Source: Desulfocarbo sp964620595 (GTDB lineage Bacteria; Desulfobacterota; Desulfarculia; Desulfarculales; Desulfarculaceae). From it: a stretch of DNA of 64,000 bases. The notes below the pieces were generated by a model, which saw only the letters and a list, made by a program, of their open reading frames with translations, was not told the DNA's origin and searched no databases. A program made the translations under genes and the position numbers. Positions 24,519 through 33,133 of the stretch are shown piece by piece. The stretch's first letter is position 1; the number at the start of each line of letters is the position of its first letter. Location of the stretch: positions 11,591 to 75,590 of the forward strand of contig CAZUHP010000011.1 of the NCBI GenBank assembly GCA_964620595.1. The letters are read 5' to 3'.

Positions 24519-25034
24519 TCAGCGGGCGGCCTGGATCATCTCCCGCCAGCGCATCACCTCGGGGGGTATCTCCGGTCCCTGGCCGCTGTAGCCCAGGGCC
24601 TGGGCCACCTGGGCCGGGGGCACGTTGCCCCGGGGGCCCCGGAACAGGATCCGCACCAGGGCCCGGGCCTTCACCCGGCCCTCCTGCACGAAGCACTGCT
24701 CCAGGTAGAACCACTTTTCATCCCAGCAGAGCAGGCGGGTGGTGAGTTCGTAGCCCCGGAAGGGGGGCAGGGGCCGGCGGTAGCGGATGGCCGCACTGCC
24801 CACCAGGGGCTGCCAGCGGCTCTTCAGGGCGGGCCGCAACAGGCCGAGCCTGAGGGCCAGGTCCCAGCGGCCCAGGTCCATGAGGGTGAGGTAGCGGCCG
24901 TTGTTCAGGTGCAGGTTGGTGTCGATGTCATTGGGCCAGACCAAGAAACGGATGCGGGAGGTGGCCAGGGGCTCCAGCCGTCGGCCGGCCAGGGCGCGGG
25001 CGGTCACCTTGAGGGTACGCAGCAGGGGATACAT
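24519..25034 (-). CDS. Hotdog-fold thioesterase (4HBT/THEM6-like)
   Basis: A 171-residue single-hotdog protein. The characteristic motif is PNDIDTNLHLNNGRYLTLMD near residue 35, where Asp and His/Asn sit in the thioester-hydrolysis site, and a long central helix follows. The length and motif match the acyl-CoA thioesterase-like THEM6 group. It lies upstream of an acyl-CoA ligase on the same strand, consistent with control of acyl-CoA levels. The substrate is unknown. Confidence 0.82.
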   Translation of the reverse strand: MYPLLRTLKVTARALAGRRLEPLATSRIRFLVWPNDIDTNLHLNNGRYLTLMDLGRWDLALRLGLLRPALKSRWQPLVGSAAIRYRRPLPPFRGYELTTRLLCWDEKWFYLEQCFVQEGRVKARALVRILFRGPRGNVPPAQVAQALGYSGQGPEIPPEVMRWREMIQAAR

Positions 25035-25431
25035 GGGGCTTGTCTCCGAGGTGGGTGCGGGCCCCGGGCCTCATCTTGGCCCGGACGGAGTTAAATTGCA
25101 AGGCCGCCCGCTTCCGCCCAAGGGGGGTTCAGGCGCATCCCCGGCCCGGGCCGCGGTCCTCGTCAGGGGCGGGCGGCAGGGGCTCCTCCCCGGCGCCGCC
25201 CAATTTTCGCCGTATCCAACGAACCAGATCGATTATGAGTCAAAGCACCTCTCCGGCCCTCCCTTGCCGGCCGCCGGAACGGGGCCGGGCTGAAACAACT
25301 ATATCCTCTTGGGGTTATAACGCCAAGGGCTTGGTTGGAAGGGGTAGAGGTGTGCTATAGTAGGCGCCAGAGCCGATAGTGCGGGGGGCTGGGGACCATA
25401 TCCCCCCAAAAGGTAAGTTGCTTTTTCGATT
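25035..25431. other. Divergent gene-free region upstream of the DotU-SPOR gene
   Basis: A 397-base stretch between divergent genes. Apart from a probable rightward promoter at 25331-25361 I see no coding signal, repeat or structured RNA in it. The part nearest the thioesterase is GC-rich with several short C-rich runs. Confidence 0.6.
25331..25361 (+). promoter_or_regulatory. Probable extended -10 promoter
   Basis: TATAGT at 25356-25361 is preceded by TGC (extended -10). Possible -35 boxes are TTGGTT (19-base spacer) or TTGGAA (15-base spacer), neither ideal. It would drive the DotU-SPOR gene. Confidence 0.5.
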
Positions 25432-26631
25432 TTGTCATCTCACCCCTTCGAGGCGCGACCCTTGACCCTGTTCGAACTGGCCAGAGAGCTTTTCACCTAC
25501 CTGGTACGCTTCCGGGAAAAGGCGTCCACCACTGCCGCCCCGCCCTTGGCCGAGGTGCGCGGCGACTTGCTGGGCATCTTCTCCCGCATGGACAACCACG
25601 CCAAGCGCGAGCCCGTGCTGCAAGAGCCCTATCGCCAGGTGCACTACGCCCTGGTGGCCCTGGCCGACGAGGTGATCCTCACCTCGGGCTGGGAACATGC
25701 CACCGCCTGGCGCCAGGCGCTTCTGGAGGAGCGCTTCTACCACACCAAGGAGGCGGGCCGCAGGTTCTTCGAGCTGGCCAAGGGACTGGACGATGCGCCC
25801 CAGGACGTGCGGGCCATCTTCTACCTGTGTCTGGCCCTGGGCTTCTCCGGCCACTATGCCCCGGCCGATCCCGAGCTGGCCGAGATAAAGGAAGAGCTTC
25901 TGGCCCGGCTGCCCTCCAAGCCGCGCATCATGGACGAGGCCCGCCAGGCCCGCGCCCAGACCGAGCGCCGCCAGCGGGGCTGGCTGTGGAGCTTGGCCGC
26001 CTTGGCGGTGATAGTGGGCGCGGCCGCCATCGCCTGGAACCAATGGCCCTCGAGCCAGCCCCCCCAGCCCGCGCCGCCGCCCAGGCCGGTGGAAAAGCCC
26101 GCCGCCCCGCCGGCAGCCGCCAGCGAAAAGCCCGGCCCCTCCCGGGCGGTCGCCCCGGCCCCGGCCGCGGAGAAGCCCGCCCCCAAGCCGGAAGCCGCCC
26201 CCGCGCCACCCGCGCCCCCCCCGCCCCCGCCGCCACCCAGCCCGGCTAAACCGGCCACCCCGCCGCCCCCGCCGCCCCCGGCCCCCGCGGCCCGGCCGGC
26301 AACCGTGCCGCCCCAGCCCAGCCCCACCCCGGAGGCCCGGCCGGTGGAAAAGCCCGCCGCCCCGGCTCCCACCAAGGCGGCGTCCCCGGCCAAGGGAAAA
26401 GGCTACCGGGTACGGGTGGGCGTGTACGTGGGTCCCATCCAGTCGGGCCGCCTGGCCGACAAGCTGAAACAGGCCGGTTACCCGGTGCGGGTGGAGAAGC
26501 TGGAACGCCCCGGAGGCAGGACCTTGTTCGTGGTGTCGATCACTCCCCTGTCCAGCCGGGCCGAGGCCGAGCGCGTGCGGGCCGAGATCAAGGACCGGTT
26601 CCAGATCGAGGCGGTGATAAAGAAGAACTAG
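25432..26631 (+). CDS. DotU/TssL-like domain fused to a SPOR domain
   Basis: A 399-residue inner-membrane protein. Residues about 10-165 match the DotU/TssL cytoplasmic domain (YALVALADEVILTSGWEHAT and LLEERFYHTKEAGRRFFELA are typical). One membrane helix lies at about 184-201. It is followed by a long Pro/Ala-rich periplasmic linker (about 205-320) and a C-terminal SPOR-like domain (GYRVRVGVYVGPIQSGRLAD onward) that should bind denuded peptidoglycan. In type VI secretion, TssL anchors the baseplate, but no other secretion gene is nearby. The start is uncertain: the TTG at 25432 has no close ribosome site, and a TTG at 25462 is an alternative. Confidence 0.8.
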   Translation: MSSHPFEARPLTLFELARELFTYLVRFREKASTTAAPPLAEVRGDLLGIFSRMDNHAKREPVLQEPYRQVHYALVALADEVILTSGWEHATAWRQALLEERFYHTKEAGRRFFELAKGLDDAPQDVRAIFYLCLALGFSGHYAPADPELAEIKEELLARLPSKPRIMDEARQARAQTERRQRGWLWSLAALAVIVGAAAIAWNQWPSSQPPQPAPPPRPVEKPAAPPAAASEKPGPSRAVAPAPAAEKPAPKPEAAPAPPAPPPPPPPPSPAKPATPPPPPPPAPAARPATVPPQPSPTPEARPVEKPAAPAPTKAASPAKGKGYRVRVGVYVGPIQSGRLADKLKQAGYPVRVEKLERPGGRTLFVVSITPLSSRAEAERVRAEIKDRFQIEAVIKKN

Positions 26632-26760
26632 GCTGAGCGCGTCCCGCGCCGCGGCAAGCCCGACCGGCCGCCTGCGTCTTCTCCACCATTGAAACGTATT
26701 CTCTCCTCACCAGGGCCGGCCCCTGTCATGGTTCCCCTTTGCCATGTGCCGCTATCGTTC

Positions 26761-26892
26761 CCCCGTCGCCGCCCGTCGCCCCCTTCGGCTGCCCCGCTGT
26801 TGCTAACTACGTCCCCTGCTACCCGTCACTTGCCCCCCGTCGCCCCCCGTCGCCCGCCCCCCGTCGCCCCCGTCGCCCGCCCCCCGTCGCCC
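26761..26892 (-). repeat. G-rich repeat clusters, copy 4
   Basis: Two blocks of GGGGGGCGAC-type units (26761-26783 and 26832-26892), G-rich on the minus strand. The second block lies inside the 3' end of the MFS gene and encodes its last 20 or so residues. Confidence 0.85.
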
Positions 26893-28040
26893 AGCCAAGG
26901 CAGCAGAAACACGCCGCAGAACATGGTCCCGCCCGCCAGGGCGATGCCCAAGTGAAAGGAGGCCCGCTCGCCCAGCCAGCCGATGCCGGCGGGCAGGGCC
27001 CCGCCCCCCAGCACGAAGGCCAAGGGCACCACCACCGACACCGTGAGGTTGCGCAGGGAGGGGTCGCCCAGGCTGGCCAGGGCGGCGAAGCCGGCCGGGA
27101 AGAAGCACACCGCCACCAGGGGCTGGATGAACAGGGCCACCCACAGCCAGGGCGGGGGACAGAGCCCCAGGGCCACGGTGAAGAGCCCGGTGAGGCCGAA
27201 CACCCCGGCCAGGGCCGCGCGGGGACCCAGGCGGTCGCTGGCCCAGCCCGCCAGGAAGGAGGCCCCCACCCCGGCCAGGCGCGAAAAGCCCACCAGCAGG
27301 TTGGCCGAGGCCATGTCCAGGCCGCGCTCGCTGACCAGAAAAAGGGGCAGCATGGTATAGACCCCCAGGCTGCCGCCGATACCCAGGCCGAACAGCACCA
27401 CCAGCACCCAGGCCCGGCGGTCCGAGGCCAGGAGCCTGAGGTTGGCCGGGTTGGGCGGCCGGCCCGGGAAGTCGCCGCCCCGGCCCCATCGCCAGAACAC
27501 CAGGCCCATCACCAGGGAGGCCGCACCCAGCCAGCCCAGCACGCCCTGCCAGGAGCCCAGGCGCAGAAGGGCCTCGGCAATGAGGGGGCTGGCAAACAGG
27601 GCCAGGTTGGGCGCCATCTCGTGCACGGCCAGGGCCTTGCCCCAGTGGCGCTGATCCACCAGGCTGGTGAGGGTGGCGATGCCCGAGGGGAGGTAGAGTC
27701 CCGCGGCCAGGCCCAGGGAGAAGCAGCCCGCGTTGAGCAATACCAGGCCCGCGGCCCGGCTCAGGACGATCAGCACCAGGCCCACGGCCAGGGCCGCGAT
27801 GATGATGGTGCGGCGGTGGCCCAGGCGGGAGGACACCAGGCCCGAGGCGAACAAGGAGAGGAAGTAGCCCAGGGAGATGTAGAAGAACAGGGCGCCGGAC
27901 TGGGCGTGGCTGATGCCCAGGTCCTGCTCCACCACGGGCAACAGGGGAGCCAGGATCACCCGGGCCAGAAAGGAGAGGAAAAAGATGCCCACCAAAAACA
28001 GGAGCGGCCAGACCCACCCCCAGCCTCGCCCCTTGCCCAT
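26826..28040 (-). CDS. Major facilitator superfamily transporter
   Basis: A 404-residue protein with twelve predicted membrane helices. The motif between helices 2 and 3 (SSRLGHRRTIIIAA) is the MFS A-like signature, and a second copy follows the central loop (WASDRLGPRAALAG). The ATG at 28040 is used because the longer frame upstream adds a hydrophilic, non-family leader. The final residues (GGRATGATGGGRRGATGGK) are translated from the G-rich repeat and are clearly an added tail. Substrate unknown. Confidence 0.85.
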   Translation of the reverse strand: MGKGRGWGWVWPLLFLVGIFFLSFLARVILAPLLPVVEQDLGISHAQSGALFFYISLGYFLSLFASGLVSSRLGHRRTIIIAALAVGLVLIVLSRAAGLVLLNAGCFSLGLAAGLYLPSGIATLTSLVDQRHWGKALAVHEMAPNLALFASPLIAEALLRLGSWQGVLGWLGAASLVMGLVFWRWGRGGDFPGRPPNPANLRLLASDRRAWVLVVLFGLGIGGSLGVYTMLPLFLVSERGLDMASANLLVGFSRLAGVGASFLAGWASDRLGPRAALAGVFGLTGLFTVALGLCPPPWLWVALFIQPLVAVCFFPAGFAALASLGDPSLRNLTVSVVVPLAFVLGGGALPAGIGWLGERASFHLGIALAGGTMFCGVFLLPWLGDGGRATGATGGGRRGATGGK

Positions 28041-28167
28041 AGATGTCGCCTGATCCGCCACGTCGCCTCCCCTGGCAAGGGCCCGCCGGTGTTGCCCGCC
28101 CTGCCCCATTATCCGCCCCTGGCCGCACCCGTCAACCAGGGCGGCCCGCCAAGGCCGCAATCCATGC

Positions 28168-28196
28168 TTGTCATAGGGGGTAGCCGGCCTTTACTC
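28168..28196 (+). promoter_or_regulatory. Possible promoter for the GAF-domain gene
   Basis: TTGTCA and TTACTC separated by 17 bases, roughly 100 bases upstream of the ATG at 28295. The -10 box is weak. Confidence 0.4.
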
Positions 28197-28294
28197 TGGT
28201 TATAGACGTGTAACTTGGTTGGACGCGCGCGGAGGTGGGCCCTGGTCTTTCGGTCTGGGGTGGTCTTCCGGCCTGCAAGGGAAAGGGAGGTGCC

Positions 28295-28858
28295 ATGGCA
28301 GCCAAGAGCAAGGATTACTTCTCCAGTCTCTACAAAGTGGCCAAGCTAATCAACTCCAGCCTGGAGCCCGAGGAGGTGCTGGACGGCATCGTGCGCGGAG
28401 TGGCCAAGGCCATGCGGGTCAAGGCCTGCGCCCTTCGCCTGGTGGACGCCCAGCACGACGAGCTGAAGATGGGCGCCTATTGGGGGCTCTCCAAGGGCTA
28501 CCTGCGCAAGGGCAAGGTGACCGTGTCCGGCAGCCGCCTGGACAAGCGGGCCTTGAAGGGAGAGGTGGTCTACCTGGAGGACGCGCGCACCGACCGCAAC
28601 TTCCAGTACGGCGAGCGGGCCAAGGCCGAGGGCATCGTCTCGGTGCTGGTGGTGCCGCTCAAGGTGCAAAACCGGGCCATCGGCGTGCTGCGGGTCTATA
28701 CCGCCCGCAAGCGCAACTTCAGCGACCAGGACATCGCCTTCCTGGAGGCGGCGGCCAACCTGAGCGCGATCGCCCTGGACAAGGCGCGCTTGCATAAAGC
28801 ACTCAAGACAGACTATGATTTGCTGCTGGCGGATAGAGACCGTATCGACGACAACTGA
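28295..28858 (+). CDS. Stand-alone GAF-domain protein
   Basis: A 187-residue soluble protein that is almost entirely one GAF domain (about residues 15-165): helix YKVAKLINSSLEPEEVLDGI, then ACALRLVDAQHDELKMGAYW, the GEVVYLEDARTD loop and VVPLKVQNRAIGVLRVYTA. It ends in a helix that could form a signalling coiled coil. No output domain is present, so it may bind a small molecule and act on a partner. The ATG at 28295 has a GGGAGG site. It lies about 100 bases upstream of gap. Confidence 0.85.
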   Translation: MAAKSKDYFSSLYKVAKLINSSLEPEEVLDGIVRGVAKAMRVKACALRLVDAQHDELKMGAYWGLSKGYLRKGKVTVSGSRLDKRALKGEVVYLEDARTDRNFQYGERAKAEGIVSVLVVPLKVQNRAIGVLRVYTARKRNFSDQDIAFLEAAANLSAIALDKARLHKALKTDYDLLLADRDRIDDN

Positions 28859-28960
28859 AACCGGCCGGGCAACGTCCCGGCCCCTACTCTCAAGCCCGGC
28901 CCGCGGGCGCCGCCAGCCCCAGCGGGTGGCGTGGGCCCACACACCTTTTAGGAGAGGATA

Positions 28961-29974
28961 ATGGTTCGGCTAGGCATCAACGGTTTCGGCCGCATCGGAC
29001 GACAGGTTCTCAAGGCGGTCATGGAGCGACACCCCGACACCCTGGAGGTGGTGGCGATCAACGATCTCTACGACGTGGAGACCAATGCCCACCTCTTCAA
29101 GTTCGATACCAACTACGGCCGCTTTCCCGGCGAGGTGAAGGCCAAGAAGGACGCCATCGTGATCGACGGGCACGAAGTGAAGAGCTTCGCCCTGCGCGAC
29201 CCCGCCCAGATTCCCTGGGGGGACATGGGGGTGGAGTTGGTGGTGGAGAGCACCGGCCTGTTCCGCACCGGCCCCCTGGCCAGCGCCCACCTGGAGGCGG
29301 GCGCCAAGAAGGTCATCATCTCCGCCCCGGGCAAGGAGGTGGACCTGACGGTGGTGATGGGTGTGAACCACACCGACTACCGCAAGACCAAGCACCACAT
29401 CATCTCCAACGCCTCCTGCACCACCAACTGCCTGGCCCCGCCGGCCATGGTGGTTCACAAGGCCTTTGGCATCGTCAAGGGGCTGATGACCACGGTGCAT
29501 TCCTACACCAACGACCAGCGCATCCTGGACCTGCCCCACAAGGACCTGCGCCGTGCCCGGGCCGCGGCCATGAACATAATCCCCACCACCACCGGCGCGG
29601 CCAAGGCGGTGGGCGTGGTGATACCGGACCTGGCCGGCCGCTTCGACGGCTGCTCCATGCGGGTGCCCACCCCCACCGTATCGGTGGTGGACTTCACCGC
29701 GGTGCTCAAGAAAAAGACCGACACCAAGGGCCTGCGCGCGGTGCTCAAGAAGGCGGCCCGCAGCGCCCGGCTGAAGGGCATCATGGCGGTGGACGAGGGG
29801 CACCTGGTCTCCATGGACCTGAAGGGCGATCCCCACTCCTCCATCGTGGACCTGGAGTTCACCCAGGTGTTGGGCAAGGATTTGGCCAAGGTGGTGGCCT
29901 GGTACGACAACGAATGGGCCTACTCCTGCCGGGTGGCCGACCTGGCCGACTTCATGGCCAAGAAGGGTTTTTAA
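28961..29974 (+). CDS. gap: Glyceraldehyde-3-phosphate dehydrogenase, type I
   Basis: A 337-residue NAD(P)-dependent enzyme of glycolysis/gluconeogenesis. The Rossmann start INGFGRIGRQVLKAV, the active-site ISNASCTTNCLAP with the catalytic Cys, the HSYTNDQRILDLPH segment and the catalytic-domain VPTPTVSVVDF are all present. The length is normal. GAGAGG lies 6 nt before the ATG. A strong terminator follows after 27 bases. Confidence 0.97.
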   Translation: MVRLGINGFGRIGRQVLKAVMERHPDTLEVVAINDLYDVETNAHLFKFDTNYGRFPGEVKAKKDAIVIDGHEVKSFALRDPAQIPWGDMGVELVVESTGLFRTGPLASAHLEAGAKKVIISAPGKEVDLTVVMGVNHTDYRKTKHHIISNASCTTNCLAPPAMVVHKAFGIVKGLMTTVHSYTNDQRILDLPHKDLRRARAAAMNIIPTTTGAAKAVGVVIPDLAGRFDGCSMRVPTPTVSVVDFTAVLKKKTDTKGLRAVLKKAARSARLKGIMAVDEGHLVSMDLKGDPHSSIVDLEFTQVLGKDLAKVVAWYDNEWAYSCRVADLADFMAKKGF

Positions 29975-30001
29975 CCGGGGATACTTCTTAAATAAAATTC
30001 T

Positions 30002-30036
30002 GCGGCGGCCCCTGGTGGGGGCTGCCGCTTTTTTTT
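30002..30036 (+). terminator. Rho-independent terminator after gap
   Basis: An 11-bp GC-rich stem (one G-T wobble) with a short TGGTG loop followed by eight T residues. Confidence 0.9.
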
Positions 30037-30066
30037 AGACTAAAACCAAAAAGGGTTGTTTTGGGG

Positions 30067-30094
30067 TTGACGGGAGTGGGCTTTGTGGTATTCT
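30067..30094 (+). promoter_or_regulatory. Sigma-70-type promoter for hcp
   Basis: TTGACG and TATTCT with a 16-base spacer; the transcript would start near 30101 and have a leader of about 80 bases. I find no clear palindromic nitrosative-stress operator in this gap. Confidence 0.65.
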
Positions 30095-30179
30095 GGTACT
30101 TAAATATGGTTAAACAGAACGGCTGAACCCCGCCAGCCCGACTATTCGAGGAACTACCAAACCACAAGGGAGGCAAGAG

Positions 30180-31820
30180 ATGTTCTGTTACCAATGCGAG
30201 CAGACCGCCAAGGGTACCGCCTGCACCGCTGGTGGCGTGTGCGGCAAAAAGCCCGAGGTAGCGGCCCTGCAGGATCTTCTCACCTACGCCGTCAAGGGCC
30301 TGGCCCAGGTGGCGGTGGAGGCCCGCGCCAAGGGCATAGACGATTCCAAGATCAACCACTTCACCGCAGAGGCTCTTTTCAGCACCCTCACCAACGTGGA
30401 CTTCGACCCCGAGCGCTTCGGTGATCTCATCCGCAAGACGGTGCGGCTGCGCGACGAGCTGGCCCAGCGCGCGGGCATCGACCTGCCCCAGGGTCCGGCC
30501 CAGTACCAGCCCGCCGACACCCTGGAGGGCCTGATCGCCGACGGCCAGAAGTACCACTTCAAGGTCCACGACTCCTCCAACCCGGACATCACCTCCCTGC
30601 AGCACACCCTGGTCATCGGGCTGCGCGGGGTGGCCGCCTATGCCGACCACGCCGCCATCCTGGGCAAGGAGGCGGCCGAGGTCTGGTCCTTCATCCAGGA
30701 GGGCCTGGTGGCCGCCATCGACCCGGACCGGAAGAGCCTGGAGGAGTGGGTCGGCCTGGTGCTCAAGTGCGGCGAGGCCAACCTCAAGGCCATGGAGATC
30801 CTGGACGCGGCCAACACCGGCACCTACGGCAGCCCCGTGCCCACCCAGGTCCCCCTGGGTCACAAGGCGGGCAAGGCCATCCTGGTGTCGGGCCACGACC
30901 TGAAGGACCTGGCCATGCTCCTGGAGCAGAGCGCGGGCAAGGGCATCTACGTGTACACCCACGGCGAGATGCTGCCCACCCACGGCTACCCCGAGCTGAA
31001 GAAGCACCCCCATTTCTACGGCCACTACGGCACTGCCTGGCAGAACCAGGGCAAGGAGTTCCCCGCCTTCCCCGGCGCCATCCTGATGACCACCAACTGC
31101 ATCCAGAAGCCCAAGGGCGACGTGGCGGACAAGATGTTCACCACCGGCCTGGTGGGCTGGCCCGGGGTGCCCCACATCGAGGCGGACGAAAACGGCAACA
31201 AGGACTTCAGCGCGGTGATCGAAAAGGCCCTGTCCCTGCCCGGCTTCCCCTCTGACGAGGACAAGGGCTCGGTGATGGTGGGCTTTGCCCGCGAGGCGGT
31301 TTTGGGTGTGGCCGACAAGATCATCGAGGCGGTGAAGAGCGGCGCCATCAAGCACTTCTTCCTGGTGGCCGGCTGCGACGGCGCCAAGCCGGGCCGCAAC
31401 TACTACACCGAGTTCGTGGAAAAGACCCCGGCGGACACGGTGGTGCTCACCCTGGCCTGCGGCAAGTTCCGCTTCTTCGACAAGGACCTGGGCGACATTG
31501 GCGGCATCCCGCGCCTTCTGGACGTGGGCCAGTGCAACGACGCCTACTCGGCCATCCAGATCGCGGTGGCCCTGGCCGAGGCCTTTGGGGTGGGGGTGAA
31601 CGACCTGCCGCTGTCCATGGTGCTCTCCTGGTACGAGCAGAAGGCAGTGGCCATCCTGCTCACCCTCTTCCACCTGGGCATCAAGAACATCCGCCTGGGA
31701 CCCAGCCTGCCGGCCTTCATCACGCCCAACGTGCTCAAGGTCCTGGTGGACAACTTCAACATCATGCCCATCAAGACCCCTGACGAGGACCTGCAGGCCA
31801 TCCTGGGCCAGGCGGCCTAG
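30180..31820 (+). CDS. hcp: Hybrid-cluster protein (hydroxylamine reductase family)
   Basis: A 546-residue class I hybrid-cluster protein, reported in this family to reduce nitric oxide or hydroxylamine under nitrosative stress. The N-terminal cysteine pattern C3-x2-C6-x8-C15-x5-C21 binds the first cluster and matches that of the Desulfovibrio enzyme. Ligands of the hybrid [4Fe-2O-2S] cluster lie in GHDLKDLAMLLEQS, TTNCIQKPK, VAGCDGAKPGRNYYTE, LTLACGKFRF and DVGQCNDAYSAI. The ribosome site is AAGGGAGG. It is probably monocistronic. Confidence 0.97.
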   Translation: MFCYQCEQTAKGTACTAGGVCGKKPEVAALQDLLTYAVKGLAQVAVEARAKGIDDSKINHFTAEALFSTLTNVDFDPERFGDLIRKTVRLRDELAQRAGIDLPQGPAQYQPADTLEGLIADGQKYHFKVHDSSNPDITSLQHTLVIGLRGVAAYADHAAILGKEAAEVWSFIQEGLVAAIDPDRKSLEEWVGLVLKCGEANLKAMEILDAANTGTYGSPVPTQVPLGHKAGKAILVSGHDLKDLAMLLEQSAGKGIYVYTHGEMLPTHGYPELKKHPHFYGHYGTAWQNQGKEFPAFPGAILMTTNCIQKPKGDVADKMFTTGLVGWPGVPHIEADENGNKDFSAVIEKALSLPGFPSDEDKGSVMVGFAREAVLGVADKIIEAVKSGAIKHFFLVAGCDGAKPGRNYYTEFVEKTPADTVVLTLACGKFRFFDKDLGDIGGIPRLLDVGQCNDAYSAIQIAVALAEAFGVGVNDLPLSMVLSWYEQKAVAILLTLFHLGIKNIRLGPSLPAFITPNVLKVLVDNFNIMPIKTPDEDLQAILGQAA

Positions 31821-31839
31821 GAGACCTCAACGCCCCTGC

Positions 31840-31893
31840 CTCCGGCTGGCCGGTGGAGTGCATCCCCCCCTCGCCTCCACCGGCTGGCCGGAG
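31840..31893. terminator. Large imperfect hairpin after hcp
   Basis: Inverted arms of 19 bases (31840-31858 and 31875-31893) with only central mismatches and a C-rich loop. It lacks a T-run but probably ends or stabilises the hcp transcript. Confidence 0.5.
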
Positions 31894-31986
31894 ACTTCCC
31901 GGCCAGGGCCGGAGCGGTTGGCATGGCGCCCCGCTAGCATCCACTTCCCCGGGTAGAGCCGGGTGAGACCGGCCGGGCCAGAAACC

Positions 31987-32043
31987 ACCCCTCCGCCCCC
32001 CCGCCCCCCGTCGCCCCCCGTCGCCCCCTCGCCCCCCCGTCGC
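31987..32043 (-). repeat. G-rich repeat cluster, copy 5
   Basis: Four or five GGGGGGCGAC-type units, G-rich on the minus strand, starting 6 bases beyond the stop codon of the ABC ATPase gene. Confidence 0.85.
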
Positions 32044-32049
32044 CGGCCT

Positions 32050-33126
32050 TTAGTCGGCCAGCGCCAGACGCGCGCCCTTTTCGTCGAACAAGTGACAGGC
32101 CCCTGCCTCCACCTGGAGGAAGATCTCCTCTCCGGGCCGGGCGCTGAAGTCCGCCGCGGCCCGGGCGCGCAGGTCCAGCCCGCCGCGGCGAAGGTGCAGC
32201 ACGCTCTCCGCGCCGATGCGCTCGATCAGCTCCAGCCGGCCGGCCAGGGGCCCGGGGCCGGGCGCCAGGTGTTCGGGCCGGATGCCCAGGGTGAGCTTGC
32301 GCCCGGCCAGGCTGGCGGCGGGCGCGGGCAGGGGCAGCTCCAGCCCGGCGGCGGGGCAAAGGAAGCGGGGGCCCTGGTCCCCGCTCCCCACCTCGCCCTC
32401 CAGCAGGTTGATGGCCGGGCTGCCGATGAAGCCGGCCACGAACAGGTTGGCCGGGCGGGCGTACACCTGTTGGGGGGTGCCCTTCTGCTGCACCCGGCCC
32501 TGGGCCAGCACCACCACCTCCCGGCCCAAGGTCATGGCCTCCACCTGGTCGTGGGTCACATAGACCATGGTGGCTCCCAGGCGCTGGTGCAGGCGCATCA
32601 GTTCCACCCGCATGCCCTGGCGGAGCTGGGCGTCCAGGTTGGAAAGGGGCTCGTCGAAAAGGAACAAGGCCGGCTCGCGCACCAGGGCCCGGCCAATGGC
32701 CACCCGCTGGCGCTGGCCCCCGGAAAGCTCCCGGGGCTTGCGCTCCAGAAGCGGCTCCAGGCCCAGCAGCCGGGCCGCCTCCGCCACCTTGGCGGCGATG
32801 GCCTGCCTGTCCAGGCCCCGCATCTTGAGGGGAAAGGCCAGGTTGCCGGCCACGCTCAGGTGGGGATATAGGGCATAGCTCTGGAACACCATGGCCACGT
32901 CGCGGTCCTTGGGCGGCAGGGCGGACACTTCGCGCCCCCCAATGTAGATGCTTCCCGAGTCCTGCTGGTCCAGGCCGGCCACCAGGCGCAAGAGGGTGCT
33001 CTTGCCGCAGCCCGAGGGGCCCAGGATGATGGTGAAGCCACCAGGGGGCACTGTGAGGTCGATGTCCGCCAGCACCGTCTCGCGGCCATAGGACTTGCTC
33101 AGCTTTTCGATACGCAGCTCCGCCAT
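32050..33126 (-). CDS. CUT1 ABC transporter ATP-binding protein (MalK/UgpC type)
   Basis: A 358-residue ATPase energising the importer encoded just upstream. Walker A is GPSGCGKST, the signature is LSGGQRQRVAIGRAL, Walker B is LFLFDEPLSNLDAQ, and His in YVTHDQVEA is the switch residue. The C-terminal 120 residues form the TOBE/OB domain with LTLGIRPEHL, typical of the MalK/UgpC subgroup. It is the last gene of a four-gene operon. Confidence 0.94.
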   Translation of the reverse strand: MAELRIEKLSKSYGRETVLADIDLTVPPGGFTIILGPSGCGKSTLLRLVAGLDQQDSGSIYIGGREVSALPPKDRDVAMVFQSYALYPHLSVAGNLAFPLKMRGLDRQAIAAKVAEAARLLGLEPLLERKPRELSGGQRQRVAIGRALVREPALFLFDEPLSNLDAQLRQGMRVELMRLHQRLGATMVYVTHDQVEAMTLGREVVVLAQGRVQQKGTPQQVYARPANLFVAGFIGSPAINLLEGEVGSGDQGPRFLCPAAGLELPLPAPAASLAGRKLTLGIRPEHLAPGPGPLAGRLELIERIGAESVLHLRRGGLDLRARAAADFSARPGEEIFLQVEAGACHLFDEKGARLALAD

Positions 33127-33133
33127 GTACGGC

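Noticed and set aside
26210..26300. C-rich DNA in the DotU-SPOR gene as another repeat copy
   Set aside because: It lacks the GTCGCC core and simply encodes the Pro/Ala-rich linker.
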